DNA from: Enterocloster asparagiformis
GTDB taxonomy: Bacteria; Bacillota; Clostridia; Lachnospirales; Lachnospiraceae
Direction: 5' to 3'
NCBI GenBank assembly: GCA_018380885.1
Contig: JAGZSY010000026.1
Location: 1 to 64,000 of the forward strand
DNA: 64,000 nt
Shown piece by piece: positions 9,381 through 18,201 of this stretch (position 1 is the stretch's first letter; each line of letters begins with the position of its first letter). The position numbers and the translations under genes were made by a program. The notes under the pieces were generated by a model, which searched no databases, was not told the origin of the DNA, and saw nothing but the letters and a program-made list of their open reading frames with translations.

Positions 9381-11423
9381 ATGAACGCTTTTAAAAGTAA
9401 TATTTTTGAATATATGAACGGAACAAGGCAATACAGCATTCCCATTTATCAGCGCGTCTATAGTTGGGGGACGGAACAGTGCCAACGGCTATGGACAGAT
9501 GTAGTTTCTATGCAAAAAGAAAAGCGGATAGGACATTTTGTAGGCTCCATTGTACGGATTGATGAAGTTTCAGCCGCGGGTTTTCCAAAGGCACAAATTA
9601 TTGATGGTCAACAGCGATTGACCACACTAACTTTATTATTAATTGCACTTCGGGATTTTGTGAAGCAAAACAGTGTACCTACAGAAATTAACGCTGATGA
9701 AATTACAGATACTCTCCTCATTAATACGTATAAAAGAGATAATGATCGTTATAAGCTCTTGCTTACCAAGACAGATCAAGATATGTTGAAAAAGTTGGTC
9801 GAAAATATAGACCTTTCACAAGAGTCTGCTTCAAGAATTGTATCCAACTATGATTTTTTCTTAAAGCAAATTTCTAAAGGTGATTTGACTCCGGATGAAA
9901 TTTATCAATCTATTGGTAAGCTTCAGATGGTTGATATTGCTCTAGACAGACAATATGATGATCCACAAGCGATTTTTGAGAGTTTGAACTCTACTGGTAT
10001 GGATTTAAAGGATTCGGATCTAATTCGGAACTTTGTTCTTATGGGGCTTCCTGGGACTAAGCAAGAGCTGATATATAACAATATATGGAGGCCAATGGAA
10101 GAATTGTTTGTATATGGTAATCAAGCCAAAATGATGGATAATTTTTTACGCGACTATCTAACGATGCAACTTGGAAGGTTAGTTAACCAGAACGATGTAT
10201 ATAAGGAATTTAAAATTTACCGTAACACGTATTGGGAGGAAAAGACGGAGAAGCTTTGTGAAGATCTCTTATCCTATGCAAGATATTATGCACAAATGGA
10301 TTCTGGAGAAAGTAATGATGCAAATTTGAAAGCTCTTTATATTGACCTCAAAACAATAGGTTTAAGCGTTGCATATCCTTTTTTAATGAAAGTTCATGCT
10401 GATTGCAGAAATGGTACTATTACAAAAGACATGCTTCAGGAAATTGTCTCTATATGTGTGAATTATGCATTGCGACGATCAATTTGTGGAATGCGTACTA
10501 CGGGTCTAAACTATATGTTTGCTGTGTTAAAAAACTCTATTAGAGAAACAGATTATCTTAACTCAATTAAAGCATTTTTTGTTTTGCAAGAATCCTCGAA
10601 GGAGTTCCCAGGCAATAAACGTTTTGCAGAAGAGTTCGTGATACAAGATATTTATAGCAAGAGGATTTGTAAGTTTGTATTATGTAAATTGGAGACATGG
10701 AATGGGCACAAAATAGTTTCTTTAGATGATTTATCAGTAGAACATGTATTTCCGCAAAAGCCTAAGCCCATTGAATGGGGGACACTTTCTAAGGAGTTGT
10801 TACATACTATTGGAAATTTGACGCTTGCACATTGGTCAGACAATTCGGCTCTTTCCAATAAGCCATTTATAGACAAACTTACGATATCTCAAGGATATAA
10901 GCAGAGCGCACTACGTCTTAATGAATATATTGTAGAACAAACTGAATGGGGAGAGGAACAGATATTGGAACGTGCCAGAAAACTTGCGCAATTAGCGGAA
11001 AAAGTATGGCCATATCCTCAACTATCGGAAGATGAATTGCGTCCATATCAACCAGAACCAGAGCGGGAATATCAGCTTAATACTTATAAATATTATGGTC
11101 CAACCAATAAAACTCTTTTTGAAATTTTAGACGGAAGAATCAAGAAATTGGGTACTACGATTAGTAGAACTTTTAATAAGGATTATGTGGCTTATAAGCT
11201 AGATACAAATTTTGTTGACGTTGAGTTACAAAAAACACGGTTGCATATTTGGGTTAACATGCGTTTTAGTGAGATTGCTGATCCGAAAGGACTTTGCCGG
11301 GATGTCTCTGGAGTAGGGCATCTTGGAAACGGTGAAGTGGAATTGTTTTTTGATTTTAATACACCGATTGATGATGTTATGGCAATTATTGAACAGTCAT
11401 TTCGGCATCAAGATATTGAGTAG
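9381..11423 (+). CDS. DUF262-DUF1524-DUF5655 GmrSD-like restriction protein
   Basis: A 680-residue fusion. The N-terminal DUF262 (ParB-like NTPase) carries IPIYQRVYSW and IIDGQQRLTTL (Asp75). DUF1524 is an HNH-type nuclease domain: SVEHVFPQKP (His455) and HTIGNLTLAHW. The last ~100 residues (KTLFEILDGRIKKLG onward) resemble DUF5655. DUF262 plus DUF1524 is the architecture of GmrSD-type modification-dependent (type IV) restriction enzymes, which attack modified phage DNA. It starts 12 bp after hsdR behind an AGGAGAG-type ribosome site, so the operon joins methylation-protecting and modification-dependent restriction. Confidence 0.9.
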   Translation: MNAFKSNIFEYMNGTRQYSIPIYQRVYSWGTEQCQRLWTDVVSMQKEKRIGHFVGSIVRIDEVSAAGFPKAQIIDGQQRLTTLTLLLIALRDFVKQNSVPTEINADEITDTLLINTYKRDNDRYKLLLTKTDQDMLKKLVENIDLSQESASRIVSNYDFFLKQISKGDLTPDEIYQSIGKLQMVDIALDRQYDDPQAIFESLNSTGMDLKDSDLIRNFVLMGLPGTKQELIYNNIWRPMEELFVYGNQAKMMDNFLRDYLTMQLGRLVNQNDVYKEFKIYRNTYWEEKTEKLCEDLLSYARYYAQMDSGESNDANLKALYIDLKTIGLSVAYPFLMKVHADCRNGTITKDMLQEIVSICVNYALRRSICGMRTTGLNYMFAVLKNSIRETDYLNSIKAFFVLQESSKEFPGNKRFAEEFVIQDIYSKRICKFVLCKLETWNGHKIVSLDDLSVEHVFPQKPKPIEWGTLSKELLHTIGNLTLAHWSDNSALSNKPFIDKLTISQGYKQSALRLNEYIVEQTEWGEEQILERARKLAQLAEKVWPYPQLSEDELRPYQPEPEREYQLNTYKYYGPTNKTLFEILDGRIKKLGTTISRTFNKDYVAYKLDTNFVDVELQKTRLHIWVNMRFSEIADPKGLCRDVSGVGHLGNGEVELFFDFNTPIDDVMAIIEQSFRHQDIE

Positions 11424-11455
11424 ATTCGGTGGTTAAATCCCAAATATATAAGAAT

Positions 11456-11492
11456 AAGGCTCTTGAGTTGATGATTCAAGGGCTTTATTATT
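11456..11492 (+). terminator. Rho-independent terminator of the restriction operon
   Basis: AAGGCTCTTGA pairs (with G-U pairs) with TCAAGGGCTTT across a 9-base loop and runs into a T-rich tail. It lies about 30 bp after the DUF262 stop. Confidence 0.75.
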
Positions 11493-12219
11493 ACCAGCAT
11501 GAGATCCCATCACAAATATTGATAGGATATATTAATATAGTGATGTTGATTTCTTTGGAACTACATTTAAATACGATAGCAGCACAAAGGTAAATAGAAT
11601 ACCGGTCTATAAATAAGGTTTTGGATTGTATTCACATAGGCCAAGACGTGGTGAAAAAAATACTAAAATGCAAGTAAAAGAAATAATGAAAAATAAGGTT
11701 CGCAGTATACTGCAGAGAATAAAGTTCTTGATATTTTTGATATCGAGAATTTTATTGTTGGTAGTAGTAAACCAACAAAGGGCACATCTCCAAAAGCGAT
11801 CCTTGAATAAAACGGGAGTCGCTGGTTCTGAGCAATCATGTTATAATTTTGAAGAAGATAATTATATTGACTGATTCGCAAAAAGAATGGTTGATTCATT
11901 ATTGGGAGTAGATTATGGCGTTTACGCCAAGGCCCTTTTGTGCCTTTTGGAAATCAGAATCACACACTCCAGAAATGTGGAAACCTGCTGCCTCTTAGAG
12001 AAAAAATGATTTGAGGTAGAATCTTATTTTGCAGGATACTGCCACATAGGTGAATATGCGGAATAAGATTATTATGCGTATGAACAGGATAGCATTTATT
12101 GTTATCCTGATTCTTTTATCCTGAACACACCGGACGCGTTTATCGCCGGCAATGACGTGTTTATCTATTGGTAATTTAGGTAAACGAAAGCGGAGACAGT
12201 TCGCAGTGGCAGAGCGAAA
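11493..12219. other. Gene-poor AT-rich stretch with coding debris
   Basis: I see no convincing gene. From about 12080 one frame reads YEQDSIYCYPDSFIL and on to a stop near 12173, which looks like a real protein fragment of unknown family. A matching 37-base phrase recurs at 33504-33540. An 82-codon open frame at 11626-11874 has no ribosome site and no family resemblance. Confidence 0.4.
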
Positions 12220-12684
12220 ATGGAGCAGGAAAACATGAATGAATTAAAACGGTTATACCAAAAATTATTGGAAACAGACTACAAAAATATGTATGAGATT
12301 GAAGCAGATTTTTTTATGAAATTGTATCATGATTTTTCCAAAAACCGATTGCCTTGGATTACTGCTTTTTTGACCATTTCTACTTGGTTTGGAACATCCA
12401 TGAGAAGCGGAGTCTGGACTTTCTATGAAGTTGGAAATATTCAGAAAATGAAAATCACTGCCCAATATTTAAGGGCTGGTGGCGATAATGAACTGGCAGA
12501 CATTTTTGAAAAAGGAATACATGATTACCAAAATCCTAAATATGCAAAAAATTATGACTATCCAGAAGAATGGTTAGAAGAAGCAGACGAAATAGACCAG
12601 TGGATTTCAGCGCATGAAGATTGGCTGTGGAAATGGGAGTACCATATTTTGGCTACGAACAGAGATCGTATTTTGAATGGATAG
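12220..12684 (+). CDS. Hypothetical acidic helical protein
   Basis: 154 residues, not recognised. It is rich in Asp, Glu, Trp and Tyr and looks all-helical (for example WLEEADEIDQWISAHEDWLWKWEYH). No signal peptide or membrane segment is seen. ATG 12235 is an alternative start; neither has a strong ribosome site. It stands in a run of small orphan genes typical of toxin-immunity or defence islands, but there is no direct evidence for that role. Confidence 0.55.
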   Translation: MEQENMNELKRLYQKLLETDYKNMYEIEADFFMKLYHDFSKNRLPWITAFLTISTWFGTSMRSGVWTFYEVGNIQKMKITAQYLRAGGDNELADIFEKGIHDYQNPKYAKNYDYPEEWLEEADEIDQWISAHEDWLWKWEYHILATNRDRILNG

Positions 12685-12823
12685 CACCTTGATATTTTAG
12701 GATGGCCTATTGAATTAAAAAGAACAAATGTTCTGTTTCCCTATTGCAGATGTAAAGCGATTCCTGTATAATAGCAGAATACAGTGGAAACATCCACAAC
12801 GAACTGGAGGAGGCATTGCGGGA

Positions 12824-13246
12824 ATGGTTCGATTATTTCAATTCCAGGATCTGGATCGGATTATGGAAATTTGGCTGGAGGGGAACTTAGAGGCCCACGC
12901 CTTTATTGGGGAAGCGCATTGGAGGCGGAATTATCAAGCTGTAAAGGCGATTTTGCCAGAAGCAGAGGTATATGTGTACGAGTCTGGAATTGAGATTCAG
13001 GGATTCATTGGAATGGATGCGGAATATATCGCCGGTTTATTTGTTGCAAATGGATACCAGAGCAAGGGGATCGGGCATTTGCTGATCGAAACTGTTAAAA
13101 AGAAAAAGCGGTTATCCCTGCATGTGTATGCCCAAAATGAGAGGGCGGTCAGCTTTTACCAAAAGGAAGGATTTCTGATCAAAAGTCAAATGACGGAACA
13201 GGAGACAGGCGAAAAGGAATATCTGATGGTGTTCCATGAGGATTAA
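12824..13246 (+). CDS. GNAT-family N-acetyltransferase
   Basis: About 140 residues of the GNAT fold. The acetyl-CoA binding segment reads VANGYQSKGIGHLLIE, the usual Q/R-x-x-G-x-G/A loop, and LHVYAQNERAVSFYQKEGF is the conserved C-terminal strand-helix. I chose ATG 12824 because GGAGGAGG lies about 10 bp upstream; the open frame extends to 12728 but that part has no family match. The substrate cannot be told from sequence. It transfers an acetyl group to an amine, in the cytosol. Confidence 0.85.
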   Translation: MVRLFQFQDLDRIMEIWLEGNLEAHAFIGEAHWRRNYQAVKAILPEAEVYVYESGIEIQGFIGMDAEYIAGLFVANGYQSKGIGHLLIETVKKKKRLSLHVYAQNERAVSFYQKEGFLIKSQMTEQETGEKEYLMVFHED

Positions 13247-13284
13247 AAATAGCACAGGATATAAACCTGTATGGTGGTGACAAT

Positions 13285-13533
13285 ATGAAAAAACTGGAAA
13301 TTTCTTTTTCGGATACAGACGAAAAGGTTTTGATCGACGAATCTTCATTGATCATAGCCCTTGGCAGCAAAACCACATCTGATGGTTTGACGGAATGCTT
13401 CACATTAGAATTCGATGAGAAGCTGCCGGATATATTATTGAAACGTCCTCTGATGTTCTATATCTACGATGATTTGCCGATTTTAAAATTATATAGGAGT
13501 GCATATATTTCCGCGTATCAATGGAAAAATTGA
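13285..13533 (+). CDS. Small hypothetical protein
   Basis: 82 residues, unrecognised. The sequence suggests a beta-rich small domain (MKKLEISFSDTDEKVLID..., then RPLMFYIYDD). GGTGGTGAC upstream is a modest ribosome site. Its end overlaps the open frame of the next gene but lies before that gene's probable start at 13587. It may be a partner or immunity-type protein by position only. Confidence 0.5.
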   Translation: MKKLEISFSDTDEKVLIDESSLIIALGSKTTSDGLTECFTLEFDEKLPDILLKRPLMFYIYDDLPILKLYRSAYISAYQWKN

Positions 13534-13586
13534 GTAGGCGTTCCTATAATGCTTTGCCGTTAGAGAAGGATTACGGAGTAAATACG

Positions 13587-14270
13587 ATGGAATATCATGA
13601 GCTTGACAATGCGCTTGAGCATTACAATGACTTATTTCAAAAGGGACTGAAGAAGCAGGCTAATAAATATATTGAGGATTTTTCCGGAAAAATCGAAGCA
13701 ATAGCTGCGGTTGAACAAGAGCAAATTCTCTACCGCTTTGTCAGCGGGTTGTGCGATGATAACAAGTACGATTTTTTAAAAGAGCGCGGTAACGGAAGAA
13801 TCCCCTTTGCCCTGGAACAATATGTAAAAAAATGGCTGTATAACAGGTGCTCTGCCGGCAGGATGCCAGAGCTGCGCTGGTTCTACGAACTGTTTCACAG
13901 CGATCGTTATGGCGTGGAATACGCTTATGATTTTTTAGAAAAAGCGTATAAAAGCAGCGAATGTGACTCCAAAACGGTTAATTTACTCTTTGACTCATAT
14001 TTAAGGGTTTTAGGCTGGGGAGCGCACCACTTTCCGGCTTCTTGCATTATTACGGATGCAGCGAAGCGTTCTGCTTTTGAGCAATGTAGAAAAATTATGA
14101 GAGAAAAGGCAGTTGATGAAAAGCTGCAGGCGCAATTAAAATATTATGAAATCTTATACTCCTGCTATGACCGTTATAACGATGATGGAAAGAAAGCGGA
14201 TTTTGAGCAATATTGTGCCGAGGCGAATATTGGGTTTTATGAGAGCAAGGCATTCTATTATAAAAAATAG
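13587..14270 (+). CDS. Hypothetical helical protein
   Basis: 227 residues, not assigned to a family. It is strongly helical and rich in Tyr, Lys and Glu (LKYYEILYSCYDRY), with no membrane segment. I used ATG 13587, preceded by GGAG, rather than the upstream ATG at 13521, which lies inside the preceding gene. It resembles the helical-repeat proteins often placed beside polymorphic-toxin immunity genes, but this is weak inference. Confidence 0.55.
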   Translation: MEYHELDNALEHYNDLFQKGLKKQANKYIEDFSGKIEAIAAVEQEQILYRFVSGLCDDNKYDFLKERGNGRIPFALEQYVKKWLYNRCSAGRMPELRWFYELFHSDRYGVEYAYDFLEKAYKSSECDSKTVNLLFDSYLRVLGWGAHHFPASCIITDAAKRSAFEQCRKIMREKAVDEKLQAQLKYYEILYSCYDRYNDDGKKADFEQYCAEANIGFYESKAFYYKK

Positions 14271-14347
14271 GAGTAATCAACGATCATTCCGGTTTGTATG
14301 AGTGTTAAACGGAACGCAAAATTGTAAATTGAAGAAGGGTCTGTACA

Positions 14348-15109
14348 ATGGATAAGTGGTTTACAATAGATCAAATAGACGTAAATACCTGTATGATCAG
14401 TGAATACCGGCACTGGGAAGAAACGCACTGCTATTTACTAAACGGAAGCGAGCGGAGCCTGCTGATTGACACAGGACTCGGTATTTCAAATATATATGAT
14501 GAAGTAATAAAGCTGACGGACAAACCTATCACCGCAGTCGCGACGCACATTCATTGGGACCATATCGGAGGACACAAGTATTTTCCGGATTTTTATGCCC
14601 ATGCGGAGGAATTAGACTGGCTGAATGGCAAGTTTCCTTTATCCTTGAAAACGATTAAAGAAATGGTCGTCGACCGCTGCGATTTACCTGACAGTTTTGA
14701 CGTAAATGATTACGAGCTGTTTCAGGGGATGCCCACAAATGTATTAGCAGACCATGATGTAATCGACATTGGCGGCCGGCAAATTGAGGTGCTGCACACA
14801 CCTGGACATGCGCCTGGACACTTATGCTTTTGGGAAAAGGATAAAGGGTATTTATTCACCGGCGATTTGGTTTATAAAGATATACTATTCGCCTATTACC
14901 CATCGACCGACCCGGAGGCCTACCTTGCTTCACTGGAAAAGGTGTCGGCGTTGCCTGTAAAAAAAGTATTTCCAGCGCATCATTCATTGGATATACAGCC
15001 TGAAATCTTAGTTCGTATGCGAGAGGCGTTGAGGCAACTTAAGACGGACGGAAAGCTTCATCACGGCAGCGGGACATTTAACTATGGCGACTGGGGAATA
15101 TGGCTGTAA
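14348..15109 (+). CDS. MBL-fold metallo-hydrolase
   Basis: 253 residues with the full metallo-beta-lactamase signature: THIHWDHIGG (HxHxDH), a histidine in HTPGHAPGH, the metal-bridging Asp in FTGDLVYKD, and the last His in FPAHHSLD. The family hydrolyses esters, thioesters or lactones with two zinc ions; the substrate here cannot be given. A purine-rich GAAGAAGGG precedes the start, and the coding end overlaps the open frame of the next gene. Confidence 0.9.
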   Translation: MDKWFTIDQIDVNTCMISEYRHWEETHCYLLNGSERSLLIDTGLGISNIYDEVIKLTDKPITAVATHIHWDHIGGHKYFPDFYAHAEELDWLNGKFPLSLKTIKEMVVDRCDLPDSFDVNDYELFQGMPTNVLADHDVIDIGGRQIEVLHTPGHAPGHLCFWEKDKGYLFTGDLVYKDILFAYYPSTDPEAYLASLEKVSALPVKKVFPAHHSLDIQPEILVRMREALRQLKTDGKLHHGSGTFNYGDWGIWL

Positions 15110-15168
15110 AACTTCCGATGTATCGGAGCGTTGAATTGAACCATAAATCGATATTTGTGGAGGAGCGT

Positions 15169-15534
15169 ATGGGAATCGTCAGCACAATTAAAGGGGAATT
15201 TATTTTTCAATCAGCAGATGCGGCGGTAAAATTTGTACAGACAGCGGCGCAGGAAAATCGCGATATATGGATCAGCGGGGAGCAGCCGTATCCATGTATG
15301 TCTGTGTGTATTAATGGGGAATACGCAGCCGTTAATTTTTTCCAAAATGACGCGGGCGAAATGTGGTTGTCCTATAACGATAAAAATCAAAAAGAAGTAG
15401 CTTTTATTGCAGGCGGGGAAGAATGGAAACCTGATGCAAACGCAATTATTACGTTAAACGATGTGTTTTCTTGCGTCAGGGAATTTTTGAATACTCACGA
15501 GAGACCAGCCTGTATTCAGTGGCAGGAATTATAA
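15169..15534 (+). CDS. Imm1-like immunity protein
   Basis: 121 residues. The layout fits Imm1 family immunity proteins: a central strand pair ending PCMSVCINGEYAAVNFF, a WLSY turn, and a C-terminal helix with EFLNTHERPACIQWQ, close to the Imm1 ending EFL-x-TG-x-RP-x-x-I-x-W. The start is ATG 15169 behind GGAGGAG; the upstream ATGs overlap the hydrolase. Imm1 proteins neutralise nuclease or deaminase toxins in polymorphic-toxin systems. No matching toxin is visible here, so it may be an orphan immunity gene. Confidence 0.6.
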   Translation: MGIVSTIKGEFIFQSADAAVKFVQTAAQENRDIWISGEQPYPCMSVCINGEYAAVNFFQNDAGEMWLSYNDKNQKEVAFIAGGEEWKPDANAIITLNDVFSCVREFLNTHERPACIQWQEL

Positions 15535-15595
15535 TTTTCGTTTTGATGGGGGATTTGGCAGAATATAAGTTTGAGATTAGCAGGGAGAATTACAG

Positions 15596-15919
15596 ATGGA
15601 CTTTCCTTTTTATGATGCGCCTAATACCGCTGCAATTATTTGCCGCCACATAGTAGACGGTAAAAGACCTATTTTATATGTGTCACATGATGAGGATGAT
15701 GGTATGTGGCAGTTCTTATGCGGAGGGGATCACGAAACAGATGAGGCGCTGCTGGTATCCTTAAAATATGTGTTCGAGTTGGATCGCTCTGTCGGAGCGT
15801 TAAAAGATATGCCCTGTGGCTGTTATGCCACCAGAGAACATGAGGACGAGGAGTGGATGATCAGGGAGCGCAATACGGATTTCGATGTTCTTAAACCTGA
15901 AGCTTTTCGCACGATTTGA
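15596..15919 (+). CDS. DUF2185-like (immunity-type) protein
   Basis: 107 residues. YVSHDEDDGMWQFLCGG and LDRSVGALKDMPCGCYATR match the DUF2185 pattern (WQF-x, DPS-x-x-x-L-x-x-LP-x-G-x-x-A-x-R). This family is common in immunity-gene clusters. The start has AGGGAGAATTAC upstream. It follows the Imm1-like gene closely, so the two may be remnants of an immunity array. Function is inferred from family only. Confidence 0.6.
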   Translation: MDFPFYDAPNTAAIICRHIVDGKRPILYVSHDEDDGMWQFLCGGDHETDEALLVSLKYVFELDRSVGALKDMPCGCYATREHEDEEWMIRERNTDFDVLKPEAFRTI

Positions 15920-15951
15920 TAAAGTTTGTTTTATATATGGGAGGTGGCGGC

Positions 15952-16673
15952 ATGACAACATGGAATCCCTGGCACGGCTGCAGGAAAATCAGTCCCGGAT
16001 GCCTCAACTGTTATGTCTACCGCAGAGATGCCGAATTCGGGAAAGACAGCAGCCTTATAACTCAGACCTCCAGCTTTGATTTGCCGCTCAGGCGTGACCG
16101 GAAGGGGGAATATAAACTTCAGCCGGATGGGGAGAGCGTATACACCTGCATGACCTCGGATTTTTTTCTGGAAGAAGCGGATGGATGGAGGCCTGAAGTG
16201 TGGAAAATGATTCGGACCCGAAGCGACCTGCATTTTGTAATTATAACAAAGCGAATTCATCGGTTTCAGGTCGGACTTCCGGATGATTGGGGAGAGGGAT
16301 ATGACCATGTGACCATTTGCTGTACCTGTGAGAATCAAGACAGAGCGGACTATCGGCTCCCTGTTTTTTGAACTTACCCATTAGACATCGGATGATCATA
16401 CATGAACCAATGTTGGAACGGATCGCCATTGGGAACTACCTGGCAACCGGCTTGATCGGGCAGGTCACTTGCGGTGGGGAATCTGGTCCGGAGGCCAGAA
16501 TTTGTGATTACGCATGGATTTTAGATTCTATGGAGCAATGTGTGGAGTATGGCGTTCCTTTCTGGTTTAAGCAGACGGGAGCGAATTTCAGAAAAGGAAA
16601 CAGAGTCTACCATATTGACCGGAAGGATCAGATGAGTCAGGCGCAAAAGGCAGGGATCAACTATAAATACTGA
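15952..16673 (+). pseudogene. DUF5131 protein, second copy broken by a single-base frameshift
   Basis: This copy is closely similar along its whole length to the gene at 57-779 and has the same GGGAGGTGG ribosome site. The reading frame breaks inside a run of six T at 16364-16369; one more T would restore it (the first copy reads GTTTTTCTGG here). The downstream half continues in the other frame from TTG 16368 (NLPIRHRMIIHEPM) to 16673. It could be a pseudogene, a sequencing error in a homopolymer, or slippage at a phase-variable tract. The cysteine motif GCRKISPGCLNC is intact. Confidence 0.85.
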
Positions 16674-16850
16674 TTGGCATATGAGCTTATTGCAGCATGC
16701 GGTGGTATGCGGTAGTTCCCTGCATCTGCCGGAAGCGGAATCCGGTTTGTTTGTTCCGGCCCTGGTTTTCTGAAATACCCCTTGTCATCTTCTCTTTTTA
16801 GATGTATAATTACTTTTAGAAAAGAGTTTATGAAAGTGGGCTGCCCGATT

Positions 16851-17978
16851 ATGAAGATAAATGAAAAAGCACTGGAAAAGAAGCGTCAGAACAAAGCAAG
16901 GATTGCCAGCCATATTCTCCACAGAAAGCAGATATCCAAGCCGGAGCTGGCCATTGAACTGGGACTCAGCATGCCCACCGTGCTCCAGAATGTGAAGGAA
17001 CTTCAGGAAGCCGGAATCGTGGAGGAGGTGGGGGAATATGAATCCACGGGAGGGCGCAAGGCCAAGGCGCTGTCTGTTGTGAGGAACGTGAGGTACGCGG
17101 CGGGGGTTGACATCACGGCCAATCATGTGAGCTTTGTGATCGTTGACCTTCAGGGGGACGCGGTACACAGCGCCAGAGTCCGCAGGCGGTTTGAGAATAC
17201 GACAGAGTATTATGAGGGCCTGGCGGCGGAGCTGGAGCAGTTTCTGGAGGGAGGCCGGGTGGACAGACAGAAAATACTGGGGGTAGGCATTTCCCTGCCG
17301 GGCATCATTGATCAGGAAAACAGCCGGCTGATCCGCTCCCATATCCTTCAGGTCAGCGATATTAACCTGGAGGTTATAAGCAGGCTGATCCCCTATCCGG
17401 TGCATTTTGAAAATGATGCAAACAGCGCTGCAATCGCAGAGCTTCAGGGCACGGACCGGAACGCGGTTTACCTCTCTCTCAGCAACACGGTGGGCGGTTC
17501 CATCTATCTGGACAATGAGATTTACGGAGGGGACCATTTCCGCAGCGCGGAGTTTGGACACATGATCCTATATCCGGAAGGAAAGCCGTGCTACTGCGGC
17601 AAGCGCGGCTGCGCAGATCCTTATTGTTCTGCCAGGGTGCTGTCCTCCTTTGTGGGGGAGGACGGAGGTCTGGCGGAGTTTTTCCAGCTTGTGAAGGAGA
17701 AGGACCGGGAGGCCATGGCGGTATGGGACACATACCTGGAGGACTTATCCATTGTCATTACCAATCTCAGGATGTGTTTTGACTGTGACATCGTGCTGGG
17801 CGGCTACGTGGGCGGCTATCTAAAGCCTTACATGTCGCAGCTTAGCAGGAAGGTGATGGTTCGCAATCAATTTGATAACGACACCCTTTATCTGAGAAAC
17901 TGCAGCTACGAAAAGGAGGCGTCTGCAGTGGGGATTGCCATGACGTTTATGGATGAGTATTTTCGGACAATGATATAG
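16851..17978 (+). CDS. ROK-family transcriptional regulator
   Basis: A 375-residue XylR/NagC-type ROK protein. The N-terminal winged helix (KARIASHILHRKQISKPELAIELGLSMPTV) is followed by the ROK sugar-kinase-like domain, with GVDITANHVSFVIVD as phosphate loop and the zinc motif CYCGKRGCADPYC. Such proteins bind operators and are released by a sugar or sugar phosphate. ATG 16851 is the best start by homology; ATG 16830 is possible, and neither has a strong ribosome site. It is separated by a terminator from the catabolic genes that follow, which it probably controls. Confidence 0.9.
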   Translation: MKINEKALEKKRQNKARIASHILHRKQISKPELAIELGLSMPTVLQNVKELQEAGIVEEVGEYESTGGRKAKALSVVRNVRYAAGVDITANHVSFVIVDLQGDAVHSARVRRRFENTTEYYEGLAAELEQFLEGGRVDRQKILGVGISLPGIIDQENSRLIRSHILQVSDINLEVISRLIPYPVHFENDANSAAIAELQGTDRNAVYLSLSNTVGGSIYLDNEIYGGDHFRSAEFGHMILYPEGKPCYCGKRGCADPYCSARVLSSFVGEDGGLAEFFQLVKEKDREAMAVWDTYLEDLSIVITNLRMCFDCDIVLGGYVGGYLKPYMSQLSRKVMVRNQFDNDTLYLRNCSYEKEASAVGIAMTFMDEYFRTMI

Positions 17979-17990
17979 GACGGCTTTCGG

Positions 17991-18026
17991 ATGCGGTTTC
18001 TGTTAAAATGCAGGGACCGCATTTTT
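17991..18026 (+). terminator. Terminator after the ROK regulator
   Basis: ATGCGGT (17991-17997) pairs with ACCGCAT (18016-18022), followed directly by a T run. Confidence 0.7.
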
Positions 18027-18093
18027 ATATGGATTTTGTGGCCCTTGTATAAGCTGCACAAAAAAGGGATAGGAAAATAATCATATTGATGAA

Positions 18094-18143
18094 AATGTAA
18101 TTGATATATTGACAAAATTACTGGCCGGTGCAATAATGTAATT
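18094..18143 (+). promoter_or_regulatory. Promoter and possible operator of the dehydrogenase operon
   Basis: TTGACA (18109-18114) and AATAAT (18132-18137) are 17 bp apart, a good sigma-A type promoter. The 9-base phrase AATGTAATT occurs at 18094-18102 and again at 18135-18143, 41 bp apart (about four helix turns), bracketing the promoter. It is a candidate operator for the ROK protein (inference). Confidence 0.55.
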
Positions 18144-18201
18144 ACTTTAATAAAACATTTTATAAAAGATTATATAAAAATCAAAAAAGGAGAGATGGAA
18201 T

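Noticed and set aside
11626..11874. An 82-codon open frame after the restriction operon
   Set aside because: No ribosome site, lysine/leucine-rich chance composition in AT-rich DNA, and no family resemblance.
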